From Anaerolineales bacterium (GTDB lineage Bacteria; Chloroflexota; Anaerolineae; Anaerolineales; UBA11858): DNA of 9,381 nucleotides. Position numbers and translations under genes: made by a program. Of the stretch, positions 1-6,239 are shown in pieces. The notes below the pieces were generated by a model that was given only the letters and a program-made list of their open reading frames with translations, searched no databases and had not been told where the DNA came from. The stretch lies in assembly GCA_015485245.1 (NCBI GenBank), contig WFTY01000213.1:1-9381 (forward strand). Direction: 5' to 3'. Numbering within the stretch: position 1 is the stretch's first letter; each line of letters starts with the position of its first letter.

Positions 1-435
1 ATTGCCGGATATCCGGTGCACAACGTCAAAGTGGCCGTTTACGACGGCAAGGAACACCCGGTAGATTCCAAGCCGGTGGCCTTTGAAATCGCCGCCCGCG
101 AAGCCTTCAAGCTGGCGATGATGAACGCCTCCCCCGTGCTGCTGGAGCCGATTATGAAGGTCGAGGTCTTCGTTCCCGAGGCCAACATGGGAGACATCCT
201 GGGCGACCTGAACACCCGGCGGGCGCGCGTCCAGGGGATGGACACCGCGCGTGGCAAGTCCACCATCAAAGCCCTCGTCCCCCTGGCGGAGATGCAGCGC
301 TACACCACCGACCTGCGCTCCATGACCGGCGGGCGCGGCGTGTTCAGCATGGAGTTCGACCACTACGAAACCGTCCCCTCCCACCTGGCGCAGGAGATCA
401 TCGCCGCGGCGCAAAAGGAAAAAGAGGAAAAATAA
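1..435 (+). CDS. fusA: Elongation factor G (or EF-G-like FusA2 paralog), C-terminal part, 5' truncated by the window
   Basis: This is the last 144 or so residues of a translational GTPase of the EF-G family, which drives ribosomal translocation in the cytoplasm. The frame is open from base 1 and reads IAGYPVHNVKVAVYDGK, so the gene begins upstream. The visible part covers the end of domain IV (YDGKEHPVDSKPVAFEIAAREAF) and domain V, with the conserved stretches LLEPIMKVEV, GDLNTRRARVQGM, VPLAEMQRYTTDLRSMTGGRG and the final FDHYETVP. The end is a short charged tail (QKEKEEK). The GTPase domain lies outside the window, so I cannot separate canonical EF-G from an EF-G-like paralog; the gene symbol is therefore provisional. 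Family membership itself is certain. The stop codon is TAA at 433-435. A GC-rich hairpin follows at 476-505, and the next gene starts 105 bp downstream. Confidence 0.93.
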   Translation: MAGYPVHNVKVAVYDGKEHPVDSKPVAFEIAAREAFKLAMMNASPVLLEPIMKVEVFVPEANMGDILGDLNTRRARVQGMDTARGKSTIKALVPLAEMQRYTTDLRSMTGGRGVFSMEFDHYETVPSHLAQEIIAAAQKEKEEK

Positions 436-475
436 CCTCGCCGCCGCGCGGCAACGCTCAACTCGAAAACAGCCA

Positions 476-505
476 CAGCCCTGTCCTGGACTTCAGGCAG
501 GGCTG
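476..505 (+). terminator. GC-rich hairpin after the EF-G gene, possible weak terminator
   Basis: CAGCCCTG (476-483) pairs with CAGGGCTG (498-505), and CCTG (485-488) pairs with CAGG (494-497). This gives a 12-bp stem with one bulged T at 484 and a GACTT loop. The run after it is only CTTTGCCCC, so the U-tract is poor and termination would be inefficient or factor-dependent. It lies in the 105-bp gap between the EF-G gene and the DUF47 gene, where I see no convincing promoter. It may instead be an RNA stability element between weakly linked genes. Confidence 0.4.
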
Positions 506-540
506 CTTTGCCCCTCTGGATTCAGAAAAAGAGGCTGATT

Positions 541-1161
541 ATGTTTCGCTTTTCCAAACGCAAAGATGAAATTTTCCACACCCTGATCGAGGAACAGGCC
601 TCGCTGACCTACGAAGGCCTGAAACTGCTGGTGACCTACATGGAAACACACGACCACGAAACCGCCGATCAGCTCACCATGCGGGAAAAAGAGGCCGATG
701 AGGTGCGGCGCATTTTGATTGACGAGCTTAACCGCACCTTCGTGACTCCCTTTGATCGCGAGGATATCTTTACGCTCTCGCGCACCATCGACGATGTGCT
801 CGATTACGCCTATACCACCGTCAACGAAATGGAAGTGCTCAACGTGCAGCCAACCACTTTCATGCAGCGCATTGCCTCATTACTGCGCGACGCGGCGTAT
901 GAAATTTACCTGGGGGTGCAACGCCTGAAGAAGCATCCAGCGGTGGCGATCGACCACGCGCAGCGCGCCAAGGCGCTGGAGAACCGCATCGAGGCGGTTT
1001 ACCGCGAGGCCATCGCCGACCTGTTCAGCGGGCCGGAGGATGTGCATCACATTGTAGAAATGCTCAAAAAGCGCGAGGTGTACCGCCACCTGAGCAACGC
1101 CGCCGACCGCGGCGACGACGCCGCCAACGTGCTCTCTGACATCGTCGTCAAGATGACGTAG
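541..1161 (+). CDS. DUF47 / PhoU-like phosphate transport regulator (Pit accessory protein)
   Basis: This 206-aa, all-helical cytoplasmic protein belongs to the DUF47 (PhoU_div, TIGR00153) family. Members are encoded beside PiT phosphate transporters and are thought to modulate them. Visible hallmarks are the REKEADEVRR helix at residues 48-57, the signature LNRTFVTPFDREDIFTLSRT at 63-82 followed by IDDVLDYAY, and the C-terminal helix VYRHLSNAADRGDDAANVL at 180-198. The last carries the acidic E/D pattern that binds metals in PhoU-type folds. Length is normal for the family. I place the start at ATG 541, giving MFRFSKRKDEIF, a typical N-terminus, with AGAGG a few bases upstream. An in-frame TTG at 508 would add eleven unconserved-looking residues and has no better ribosome site. 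The PiT gene begins 11 bp after the stop, so the two form an operon. No Pho box was recognised upstream. Confidence 0.92.
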   Translation: MFRFSKRKDEIFHTLIEEQASLTYEGLKLLVTYMETHDHETADQLTMREKEADEVRRILIDELNRTFVTPFDREDIFTLSRTIDDVLDYAYTTVNEMEVLNVQPTTFMQRIASLLRDAAYEIYLGVQRLKKHPAVAIDHAQRAKALENRIEAVYREAIADLFSGPEDVHHIVEMLKKREVYRHLSNAADRGDDAANVLSDIVVKMT

Positions 1162-1172
1162 GGGGTCCTCCG

Positions 1173-2174
1173 ATGCCACCCACCCTGCTCGTCCTTATCG
1201 CCCTGGCGTTGTTCTTCGACTTCCTCAACGGGCTGCACGATTCCAGCAACATCGTCGCCACGATGATCAGCTCGCGTGCTTTCCGGCCACAGACGGCTTT
1301 GGGCATCACCGCGGTGGCGGAGTTCACCGGCCCGTTCCTCTTCGGCGTGGCGGTGGCGAAAACCATCGGCGACGAGGTGGTGCGCTCCGAGGCGCTCACC
1401 CTGCAGGTGCTGTTCGCCGCGTTGATTGGAGCAATCTTCTGGAACCTGCTCACCTGGTTCCTGGGCATCCCCAGCAGTTCATCGCACGCCCTGGTGGGCG
1501 GCATCCTCGGAGCGGTGGCCATCGGCGCGGGCCTGAACACGATCAAGCTGGCCGGGCTGGAGAAAATCCTGATCGCCCTGCTGACCTCCCCCTTGATCGG
1601 CTTTGTAGCAGGCTATCTACTCACCAAAGTCATCTTCTTCCTGGCGCAATCCGCCTCCCCGCGCATCAACATCTTCTTCAAACGCTCACAGTTGCTCACC
1701 GCCCTCGCCCTGGCCTTCAGCCACGGCACTAACGACGCGCAAAAGACCATGGGAGTGATCACACTGGGGCTGGTGATCAGCGGCGTGCTGCCCACTTTCC
1801 AGGTACCCACCTGGGTGATCGCCGCCAGCGCCGGGGCCATCGCCCTGGGCACCGCTTTCGGCGGGTGGCGGCTGATCCGCACCCTGGGCGGGAAGTTCTA
1901 CAAGATCCGTCCGGTGCACAGCTTCGCCACCCAGTTAAGCTCCGCCGTCGTCATCCTGGGCGCATCGATGGTTGGTGGGCCGGTGAGCACCACACAGGTG
2001 GTCAGCTCTGTGATTATGGGCGTGGGATCTGCCGAGCGCTTCTCGAAAGTCCGTTGGGGGGTGGCGGAAGAGATCATCACCGCCTGGGTGATCACCATCC
2101 CTTCGGCCGCGCTGATCTCCGCGATAACTTACTGGCTGCTGACCAACGTTCCCTTCCTGGTCACTTTATTTTAA
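1173..2174 (+). CDS. pit: PiT-family inorganic phosphate transporter
   Basis: This 333-aa integral membrane protein of the PiT family (PF01384) imports phosphate, usually as a metal-phosphate complex coupled to protons or sodium. The two inverted half-repeats are both visible. The first has FLNGLHDSSNIVATMI (residues 17-32) and GIPSSSSHALVGGILG (98-113). The second has AFSHGTNDAQKTMGVI (181-196), with the GxNDxxK phosphate motif at G185, N187, D188 and K191, and GGPVSTTQVVSSVIMGVG (268-285). About ten hydrophobic segments cover the chain. The length is that of the short bacterial/archaeal PiT form without a large central loop. ATG 1173 is preceded by AGGGGG at normal spacing. It lies 11 bp after the DUF47 gene, the usual partner. 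The stop codon TAA (2172-2174) overlaps the stop of the convergent gene on the other strand. Which ion drives transport cannot be read from the sequence. Confidence 0.95.
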   Translation: MPPTLLVLIALALFFDFLNGLHDSSNIVATMISSRAFRPQTALGITAVAEFTGPFLFGVAVAKTIGDEVVRSEALTLQVLFAALIGAIFWNLLTWFLGIPSSSSHALVGGILGAVAIGAGLNTIKLAGLEKILIALLTSPLIGFVAGYLLTKVIFFLAQSASPRINIFFKRSQLLTALALAFSHGTNDAQKTMGVITLGLVISGVLPTFQVPTWVIAASAGAIALGTAFGGWRLIRTLGGKFYKIRPVHSFATQLSSAVVILGASMVGGPVSTTQVVSSVIMGVGSAERFSKVRWGVAEEIITAWVITIPSAALISAITYWLLTNVPFLVTLF

Positions 2175-2986
2175 CGCCACGCGAGAATGAACAGCAGCGT
2201 AAACAGGCTGCTGACGATCAACTGCCGCAAGCCGATCGCCGTCGGACGCACCCCCACCGCGGGACGCAGCACCCCGTTGAGGGTTTCGAACCACTGCAAC
2301 AGATAGGGCAGCATTAACCAGGGGGAGAGGAGCGCGCTCGCCCCCAGCCCCCCCACAAATACCAGGTTGAACGTAGCATAGAGCAGAGGACGCCAGCCGT
2401 GGCGCAACCGCGCTTTCACAGGGGGAATCGTCTTCCAGGTGCGCTGCTCCAACCGTGCGTAGGCGTACACAATCGAGGCCGCGGATTGCAGCCAGGTCAA
2501 AACCCAAAGCAACCAGCCCAGCGGGTCCGATTCGCCGCGGGCGACCCAGTAAGCTGCAGGCGCCGTCAACGCCAACACCCCGGCGGCGACCACCTCGACG
2601 CCCATTTGGCGGCGCTCTGCCCGGCGGCTGACCAGGTAAAGATGCCAGGCGAAAACCGGCAGGCCGGGCAACGCCAGCCAGAGCAGGTAAGCAAAGCCGC
2701 GCACCACCAAGCCGGCGACCATCAGCGCCCCAATCGCCCCATAAACCACCATCCAGAAGCGCGCCGCAGGGAGATCGCTGCGCGGGCGGCGGCCGCTGTA
2801 GGCCTTGACGGCGATCACGATCGGCTGGCGGATGAGAAATCCGGCCAACGCCGCGAGCACCAGGTAAAGCGTGATCGTGCTCCAGCGCCCACCGACGAAC
2901 AAACCGATCAACAACGGGCTAAACAGGAAAACCCAGGAACCATGCTCCGGAGTGATGGCGATATGGCGTTTGAAATAGTTTCGCAT
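2171..2986 (-). CDS. YwiC-like integral membrane protein
   Basis: This 271-aa, strongly hydrophobic protein resembles the YwiC-like family (PF14256). The family is named after Bacillus subtilis ywiC and its function is unknown. The family-like N-terminal motif is ITPEHGSWVFLFSPLLIGL at residues 11-29. A short cytoplasmic basic loop (AYSGRRPRSDLP) and about seven to eight further hydrophobic segments follow, along with a conserved-looking KARLRHGWRPLLYATFNLVF. I chose ATG 2986, giving MRNYFKRHIAITPEHG, because GAGG lies nine bases upstream. The in-frame TTG at 2995 would sit directly against that GAGG. The gene follows the 140-aa orphan gene by 11 bp, so they share a transcript, probably from the promoter near 3457-3485. 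It converges on the PiT gene and the two stop codons overlap. Family assignment is fairly sure; no biochemical role can be assigned. Confidence 0.82.
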   Translation of the reverse strand: MRNYFKRHIAITPEHGSWVFLFSPLLIGLFVGGRWSTITLYLVLAALAGFLIRQPIVIAVKAYSGRRPRSDLPAARFWMVVYGAIGALMVAGLVVRGFAYLLWLALPGLPVFAWHLYLVSRRAERRQMGVEVVAAGVLALTAPAAYWVARGESDPLGWLLWVLTWLQSAASIVYAYARLEQRTWKTIPPVKARLRHGWRPLLYATFNLVFVGGLGASALLSPWLMLPYLLQWFETLNGVLRPAVGVRPTAIGLRQLIVSSLFTLLFILAWR

Positions 2987-2997
2987 AGGACACAACC

Positions 2998-3420
2998 TCA
3001 GCGGCGATCTGCCTGTCGCAACTCCTCCCAGGCCCCTACCCAGGGAGTCCCCATGCGATGCCGCTTGGCAATCTGCACGTCACTCACCGCCGGGGCGATC
3101 TGCGCCGCCACCTCGGCGATACGCCCCCAGTCCTCAGCCAACACGGCAGCCCGCATTTGCTTCGCCAGCAAACCAGCCCAGGCCCACTCCATACGAAAAC
3201 GATCGGCTTTAATCCAGTAATCCCGCTTCTCCCAGGCTGCCACAGTCGTCTCGACCGTCTTGGCGATGCCTTCAAGGGCCAGGGCGATGAAGGCGGCCAT
3301 ATCTCGCGTGGCGGCATCCGGCTGGGCCGATTTCATCATCTCGCGCAAAGCCAGTGCCACAGCGCGCTTCAGGCGATTGCGCTCCTTGCCTGGTTGGTTG
3401 GGGTTAATCACACGTGACAT
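2998..3420 (-). CDS. Conserved-looking hypothetical protein, 140 aa, helical and tryptophan-rich
   Basis: I do not recognise this protein's function. It is 140 aa, soluble, predicted almost wholly alpha-helical, with many basic residues and six tryptophans. The N-terminus, SRVINPNQPGKERNRLKRAVALALREM, looks like a conserved motif followed by an amphipathic helix. A middle segment, WEKRDYWIKADRFRMEWAW (residues 83-101), is rich in aromatic and charged residues, and the tail contains AKRHRMGTPWVGAWEELR. No signal peptide, membrane segment or cysteine is visible. Start ATG 3420 has GAGAGG eight bases upstream. It is the first gene after a good sigma70-type promoter and is followed 11 bp later by the YwiC-like gene, so the two probably act together or are at least co-expressed. 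The style suggests a lineage-restricted Chloroflexota family, which is my inference. Coding reality is supported by codon use, ribosome site and operon position. Confidence 0.8.
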   Translation of the reverse strand: MSRVINPNQPGKERNRLKRAVALALREMMKSAQPDAATRDMAAFIALALEGIAKTVETTVAAWEKRDYWIKADRFRMEWAWAGLLAKQMRAAVLAEDWGRIAEVAAQIAPAVSDVQIAKRHRMGTPWVGAWEELRQADRR

Positions 3421-3456
3421 ATTGCCTGCCTCTCTATACGGTGCACAAACCCCGCA

Positions 3457-3485
3457 ATTCTACAGGCTTCTCTGGGGATTGACAA
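3457..3485 (-). promoter_or_regulatory. Sigma70-type promoter for the 140-aa / ywiC-like operon
   Basis: Reading the minus strand, a -35 box TTGTCA (3485-3480, five of six matches to TTGACA) is followed by a 17-base spacer and a -10 box TAGAAT (3462-3457, five of six matches to TATAAT). The predicted transcription start near 3450 gives a leader of about 30 nt containing the GAGAGG ribosome site ahead of ATG 3420. This is the best-formed promoter in the window. It separates this operon from the upstream minus-strand cluster ending at 3553. Confidence 0.7.
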
Positions 3486-3552
3486 GCAAGCAAAGTTAAA
3501 CCGCGCTCAAAGATCCGCAGGGGTTGCGCAAACCCGGCATGTCTGAGTTTTC

Positions 3553-4161
3553 TTATTCTTCTTCGATGAATGGGGGAACGTGTGGCAAGTCGTCGCCCTG
3601 TGAGGAGGGCGACTCCCCCTCGGCAGGGGAAACGAACGCCCTCGCGGACGAGCGACCGCGCTTGCGCGCTCCCCGCGCGCGCCCCGATTTTCCATCTCGC
3701 GCGCCCAACCAGACAATCAGCAAAGCAAGCAGGTCCACCATCACCTCATCCAGCGGCCCCGGCAAAGCCCCGCCGAAGAAGGTGTACACCCCCGCGCCGA
3801 GCAGCGGCAGGATCACCCAACGCGGGGTGCGCGGATTCCGGCGCAGGGTGAGCGCAAAGGTAAACAGCGCCCCGGCGGTGGTCACCGCAGCGTCATCGGC
3901 GGAGAGCGGGAAGAGATCCGGAAGAGTGGTGTATGCCCCGCCGAAGATGAAGGGCAACACCGTCGCCAGCCAGGAGAGATCATCCACCTGCACCAACGCC
4001 CAAAACCCCAGCAAGAAGAAAAGGACAAACGCGGCGCTCATCACCATCACCCCCGTGGCGAAATCCCAGCGCCACCAGCCATACCCCAGCCCCGCCAGGG
4101 GAAACACCAACGCCGCCAGGAAGAAGACCCCGGCCAACAGGGTTCGCAGTTTATCTTTCAT
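3553..4161 (-). CDS. Six-helix membrane protein of unknown function with charged C-terminal tail
   Basis: This 202-aa protein is not recognised with certainty. Hydrophobic segments lie at about residues 7-27, 34-57, 63-79, 91-106, 114-133 and 138-154. A cytoplasmic-type tail follows: strongly basic at 155-172 (KSGRARGARKRGR), then proline/serine-rich, ending in an acidic FIEEE. Residues 76-93 (AYTTLPDLFPLSADDAAV) resemble the core of DUF1232/YkvA proteins, whose pattern is Y...PxDLIPDF.P....DD. A looser copy appears at 129-143 (FGGALPGPLDEVMVD), suggesting an internal repeat. ATG 4161 has GGAG seven bases upstream. It lies 39 bp after rtcA, so it is probably in the same transcript, with a hairpin in the gap. 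The DUF1232 link is by eye only and could be coincidence. Confidence 0.78.
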   Translation of the reverse strand: MKDKLRTLLAGVFFLAALVFPLAGLGYGWWRWDFATGVMVMSAAFVLFFLLGFWALVQVDDLSWLATVLPFIFGGAYTTLPDLFPLSADDAAVTTAGALFTFALTLRRNPRTPRWVILPLLGAGVYTFFGGALPGPLDEVMVDLLALLIVWLGARDGKSGRARGARKRGRSSARAFVSPAEGESPSSQGDDLPHVPPFIEEE

Positions 4162-4178
4162 CAGGCTACTCCATTTCC

Positions 4179-4202
4179 GACGGCAGACGACGGTCTGCCG
4201 TC
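4179..4202. repeat. Perfect 10-bp inverted repeat (hairpin) at the rtcA stop codon
   Basis: GACGGCAGAC (4179-4188) and GTCTGCCGTC (4193-4202) are exact reverse complements around a GACG loop. On the minus strand the hairpin starts inside the rtcA stop codon (4203-4201) and ends shortly before the GGAG ribosome site of the 202-aa gene. No U-run follows on either strand, so it is not a standard intrinsic terminator. It could be an RNA stability or processing element, or one copy of a dispersed REP-like palindrome. Only one copy was noticed in this window. Confidence 0.7.
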
Positions 4203-5235
4203 ATACCGGTCTCACCACCACCTCGCCCGGTGCGCCCACCCGGCCGCGGATTTCCACCTCGGCGATATCAAAGCGGTGCAACACCGCGGCGTTGGTAAGC
4301 AAGTGTTGAGTCACCTTTTCGGTGCGAAAGCGCGATTCGCCTTCCGCCAACGCCAGCGGCAGCAGCAACTGATCGGCCAGATAACGATCGACGCCGCCAT
4401 CTGATTCCAGGAAAGCGATGATCGCCTCCACAGCCTGGTCAGCGACCTCCTCGGCGGGCTTCCCCAGCGCGCCCAGGGCAAAGTGACAACCCCGGCCGTT
4501 CTCGAACTCAGCCAGCAGCAACATCAGCGATCCCTTTCCCGGCGAAGGCAGGCGGGTTTTGCGAATATCGTTGAGCGGGTAGCGGCTGCCCAGCCGGGCT
4601 ACAGCTCGCTCGCGCTGCCGCCGGGCAATGTGGCCGGGCAGGTTAGCCACCGCTGAGAGACCGCGCACCTGAAGCAAGCGCCCGCGGGAAAGCAGGTTCA
4701 GGGGAGAAACGCGCGCCACAGGCCGGATAGCCGCATGCAGGCGCCCTCCCCCACGCGGGAAAAATCCAGCTCTCTCCATCTCGATGTCGGCGTCAAAACC
4801 CAGCGAGCGCAACAGCGCCAACCAGTGCCAGGCCAGGTAGTGATAACACGGGCTTTTGGGCGCATGTGTGCCGCCGGTGATCGTGACGTGCGCAGCCCGC
4901 CCGGCTCGCGCCAGCGGCAAAAAGACCGTTTGCAGCACCAGCGAGGTTGAACCGGCGGTGCCGATATCAAAATCATAACGCCCGGGCCGCACCTCCCCCG
5001 GCTGGAAGATCAATTCCCGCGAACCGATTTCATCGCCTTGCACCACGGCGCTGCTGATCGTCGCCGCAGCGCGCACCGCTGCCCGATGCTGAGGGCGCAA
5101 TCCCGGCTTCGCGCGCCGGGCGCGAATGTTGTACAACCTCACCGGCGTTGCGGTGAGCAGCGAAAGCGTGAGCGCCGAGCGCAAAATCTGCCCGCCGCCT
5201 TCCCCTTGAGAGCCGTCGATCTCAATCCAGTCCAT
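4201..5235 (-). CDS. rtcA: RNA 3'-terminal phosphate cyclase (RtcA)
   Basis: This 344-aa cytoplasmic enzyme uses ATP to convert RNA 3'-phosphate ends to 2',3'-cyclic phosphates through a covalent AMP-histidine intermediate. Motifs in order are IDGSQGEGGGQILRSAL (residues 6-22), GTAGSTSLVLQTVFLPL (92-108), GGTHAPKSP (121-129) and RAGFFPRGGG (155-164), which matches the family signature with A in place of the usual H. A C-terminal THLLTN-like motif is QHLLTN, whose H311 aligns by position with the AMP-accepting histidine of E. coli RtcA. Length is normal (E. coli about 338). I use ATG 5235 (MDWIEIDGSQGEGGG), the expected N-terminus. A TTG two codons upstream (5241) is better spaced from GGAG and could be the true start. 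No rtcB or rtcR is seen. The sulfurtransferase gene ends 103 bp upstream and the 202-aa membrane gene follows by 39 bp. Confidence 0.95.
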   Translation of the reverse strand: MDWIEIDGSQGEGGGQILRSALTLSLLTATPVRLYNIRARRAKPGLRPQHRAAVRAAATISSAVVQGDEIGSRELIFQPGEVRPGRYDFDIGTAGSTSLVLQTVFLPLARAGRAAHVTITGGTHAPKSPCYHYLAWHWLALLRSLGFDADIEMERAGFFPRGGGRLHAAIRPVARVSPLNLLSRGRLLQVRGLSAVANLPGHIARRQRERAVARLGSRYPLNDIRKTRLPSPGKGSLMLLLAEFENGRGCHFALGALGKPAEEVADQAVEAIIAFLESDGGVDRYLADQLLLPLALAEGESRFRTEKVTQHLLTNAAVLHRFDIAEVEIRGRVGAPGEVVVRPV

Positions 5236-5338
5236 CGTCAACCATGCAACTCCAGCCGCCGGTCGCAGAACACCGGGATGAAGCGCGGGCTTTTTCGGCC
5301 TAGCGTCGAGGCCTACGCCGCCCGGCAATCACGAGAGA

Positions 5339-6205
5339 TCACCCCTGCCCTGGCTCCGAACCACGCGCCACCGGACGCTCCGGGTCAGTGATCCAATGAC
5401 TCCACGAGCCGGCATACAGGCGCGGCACGCCCAGCCCGGCATGAGCCACTGCCAGGATGTTGTGCGCAGCGGTCACGCCAGAGCCGCAATAGAACACAGC
5501 CCGTTCCGGCGCGACGCCATCCAGGAGGGCCTGGAAACGCTGGCGCAAGACCTGCGAGGCGAGAAAGCGCTCGTCCTCCGCCAGGTTGCGGATGAAGTGG
5601 TAATTGAGCGCGCCGGGGATATGGCCGCCCACCGGATCAAGCGGCTCTTCTTCACCACGGTAACGCTCCGGGGCGCGCGAATCAATCAGCCGGGCAGCAG
5701 GATCACCCATTTGCCGGAGGACATCCTCGGCGGTGACCAGCATCTCCGGGCGCAGGCGCGGCTCAAACGTCCGCGGCGAGGGCACAGGGACGCGGTCGTC
5801 CACCGGGTGAGCGGCGGCCACCCAGGCAGGCCAGCCGCCGTCCAACACAGCGACATCCTCATGCCCCAGCCAGCGCAGCAACCACCACAAACGAGCGGCG
5901 ATCGCACCCCCGCGGTCATCGTAGACCACCACCTGCACGGCAGGGCTAATGCCCCAGCGGCCAAAGCGCGCCGCCAGTTCATCCACCAGGGGCAGAGGAT
6001 GGCGACCGGTCTCTCCGGGTCGCGGCGGCGCAGAGAGGTCTTCATCCAAATGAGCGTAAACCGCTCCCAGGATGTGCGCCTGCTGATAATCACGGCGTCC
6101 TTTTTCAGTATCATCCAGCCAGAAGCGGCAATCCACCACCACCCAATCCGGGTCACCGAGGTGGGCGGCGAGGTCATCAACGGGAATCAAAGTCTGGTAT
6201 CTCAT
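5339..6205 (-). CDS. Two-domain sulfurtransferase, 3-mercaptopyruvate type (rhodanese family)
   Basis: This 288-aa protein has two tandem rhodanese domains. It transfers sulfane sulfur from mercaptopyruvate or thiosulfate to an acceptor, through a persulfide on the C-domain cysteine. The N-terminal domain (about 1-135) has VVVDCRFWL (22-30), the VVVYDDRGG loop lacking a catalytic cysteine, and VLDGGWPAW (120-128). The catalytic domain (about 155-280) has RLIDSRAPERYRG (172-184), GHIPGALN (194-201) and the active loop CGSGVTA at 240-246, with Cys240 as nucleophile. CGSGVTA is the loop of mercaptopyruvate sulfurtransferases, while thiosulfate rhodaneses typically have CRKGVTA; substrate preference is inferred from this. 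No signal peptide, so probably cytoplasmic. ATG 6205 has no Shine-Dalgarno sequence. A TGATAGAAT extended -10 ends six bases before the ATG, implying a leaderless mRNA. It is divergent from the luciferase-like gene. Confidence 0.93.
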   Translation of the reverse strand: MRYQTLIPVDDLAAHLGDPDWVVVDCRFWLDDTEKGRRDYQQAHILGAVYAHLDEDLSAPPRPGETGRHPLPLVDELAARFGRWGISPAVQVVVYDDRGGAIAARLWWLLRWLGHEDVAVLDGGWPAWVAAAHPVDDRVPVPSPRTFEPRLRPEMLVTAEDVLRQMGDPAARLIDSRAPERYRGEEEPLDPVGGHIPGALNYHFIRNLAEDERFLASQVLRQRFQALLDGVAPERAVFYCGSGVTAAHNILAVAHAGLGVPRLYAGSWSHWITDPERPVARGSEPGQG

Positions 6206-6211
6206 AGCGAC

Positions 6212-6220
6212 ATTCTATCA
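6212..6220 (-). promoter_or_regulatory. Extended -10 promoter with leaderless geometry for the sulfurtransferase gene
   Basis: On the minus strand, TG-A-TAGAAT (6220-6212) fits an extended -10 element. Six bases (GTCGCT) separate it from ATG 6205, so the predicted +1 is the A of the start codon. No Shine-Dalgarno sequence is present, which agrees with leaderless translation. A second minus-strand -10-like box, TATACT (6237-6232), could give a 20-nt leader instead, also without a ribosome site. No clear -35 box is present. Confidence 0.5.
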
Positions 6221-6233
6221 TGCAGAGAGCGAG

Positions 6234-6239
6234 TATAAT
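6234..6239 (+). promoter_or_regulatory. Consensus -10 box (TATAAT) for the luciferase-like oxidoreductase gene
   Basis: A perfect TATAAT lies 32 bases before ATG 6272 on the plus strand, giving a start near 6246 and a leader of about 26 nt. The leader includes AAAAGGAG (6258-6265), six bases from the ATG. The -35 region (around 6209-6216) is poor, so the promoter may need an activator or be weak. The box overlaps a minus-strand TATACT, so the two directions share the same few bases. Confidence 0.5.

Noticed and set aside
508..540. Upstream TTG start extending the DUF47 protein by eleven residues
   Set aside because: The extension lies at the foot of the 476-505 hairpin, has no better ribosome site, and family members normally begin near MFRFSKRKDEIF.
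2399..3220. 273-codon open frame on the + strand across the YwiC-like and 140-aa genes
   Set aside because: It spans two genes and their junction, is Gln/Arg/Ala-rich, and has no family resemblance; it is typical of antisense frames at high GC.
3479..3484. Plus-strand TTGACA that could be a consensus -35 box
   Set aside because: No -10-like box lies 16-18 bases downstream on the plus strand and no plus-strand gene follows. The same bases serve the minus-strand TTGTCA promoter.
3521..3535. Small inverted repeat GGGTT/AACCC after the 202-aa membrane gene
   Set aside because: Only a 5-bp stem with no U-tract in either direction; too weak to call a terminator.
3524..4309. 261-codon open frame on the + strand over the 202-aa membrane gene
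   Set aside because: The translation is Ser/Arg/Thr/Pro-rich without any domain, and it crosses the rtcA boundary. The minus-strand frame has coherent membrane helices and a ribosome site.
5291..5313. T5 run next to a GGCCT/AGGCC hairpin between the sulfurtransferase gene and rtcA
   Set aside because: On the transcribed minus strand the run reads as A5 after the stem, not U5, and the stem is only 5 bp with a 7-base loop, so it does not fit a terminator.
5396..6238. 280-codon open frame on the + strand opposite the sulfurtransferase gene
   Set aside because: It is a shadow of the rhodanese gene in a GC-rich sequence: low-complexity Arg/His/Gln/Ala-rich translation, no recognisable family, and the minus-strand protein has complete conserved motifs.
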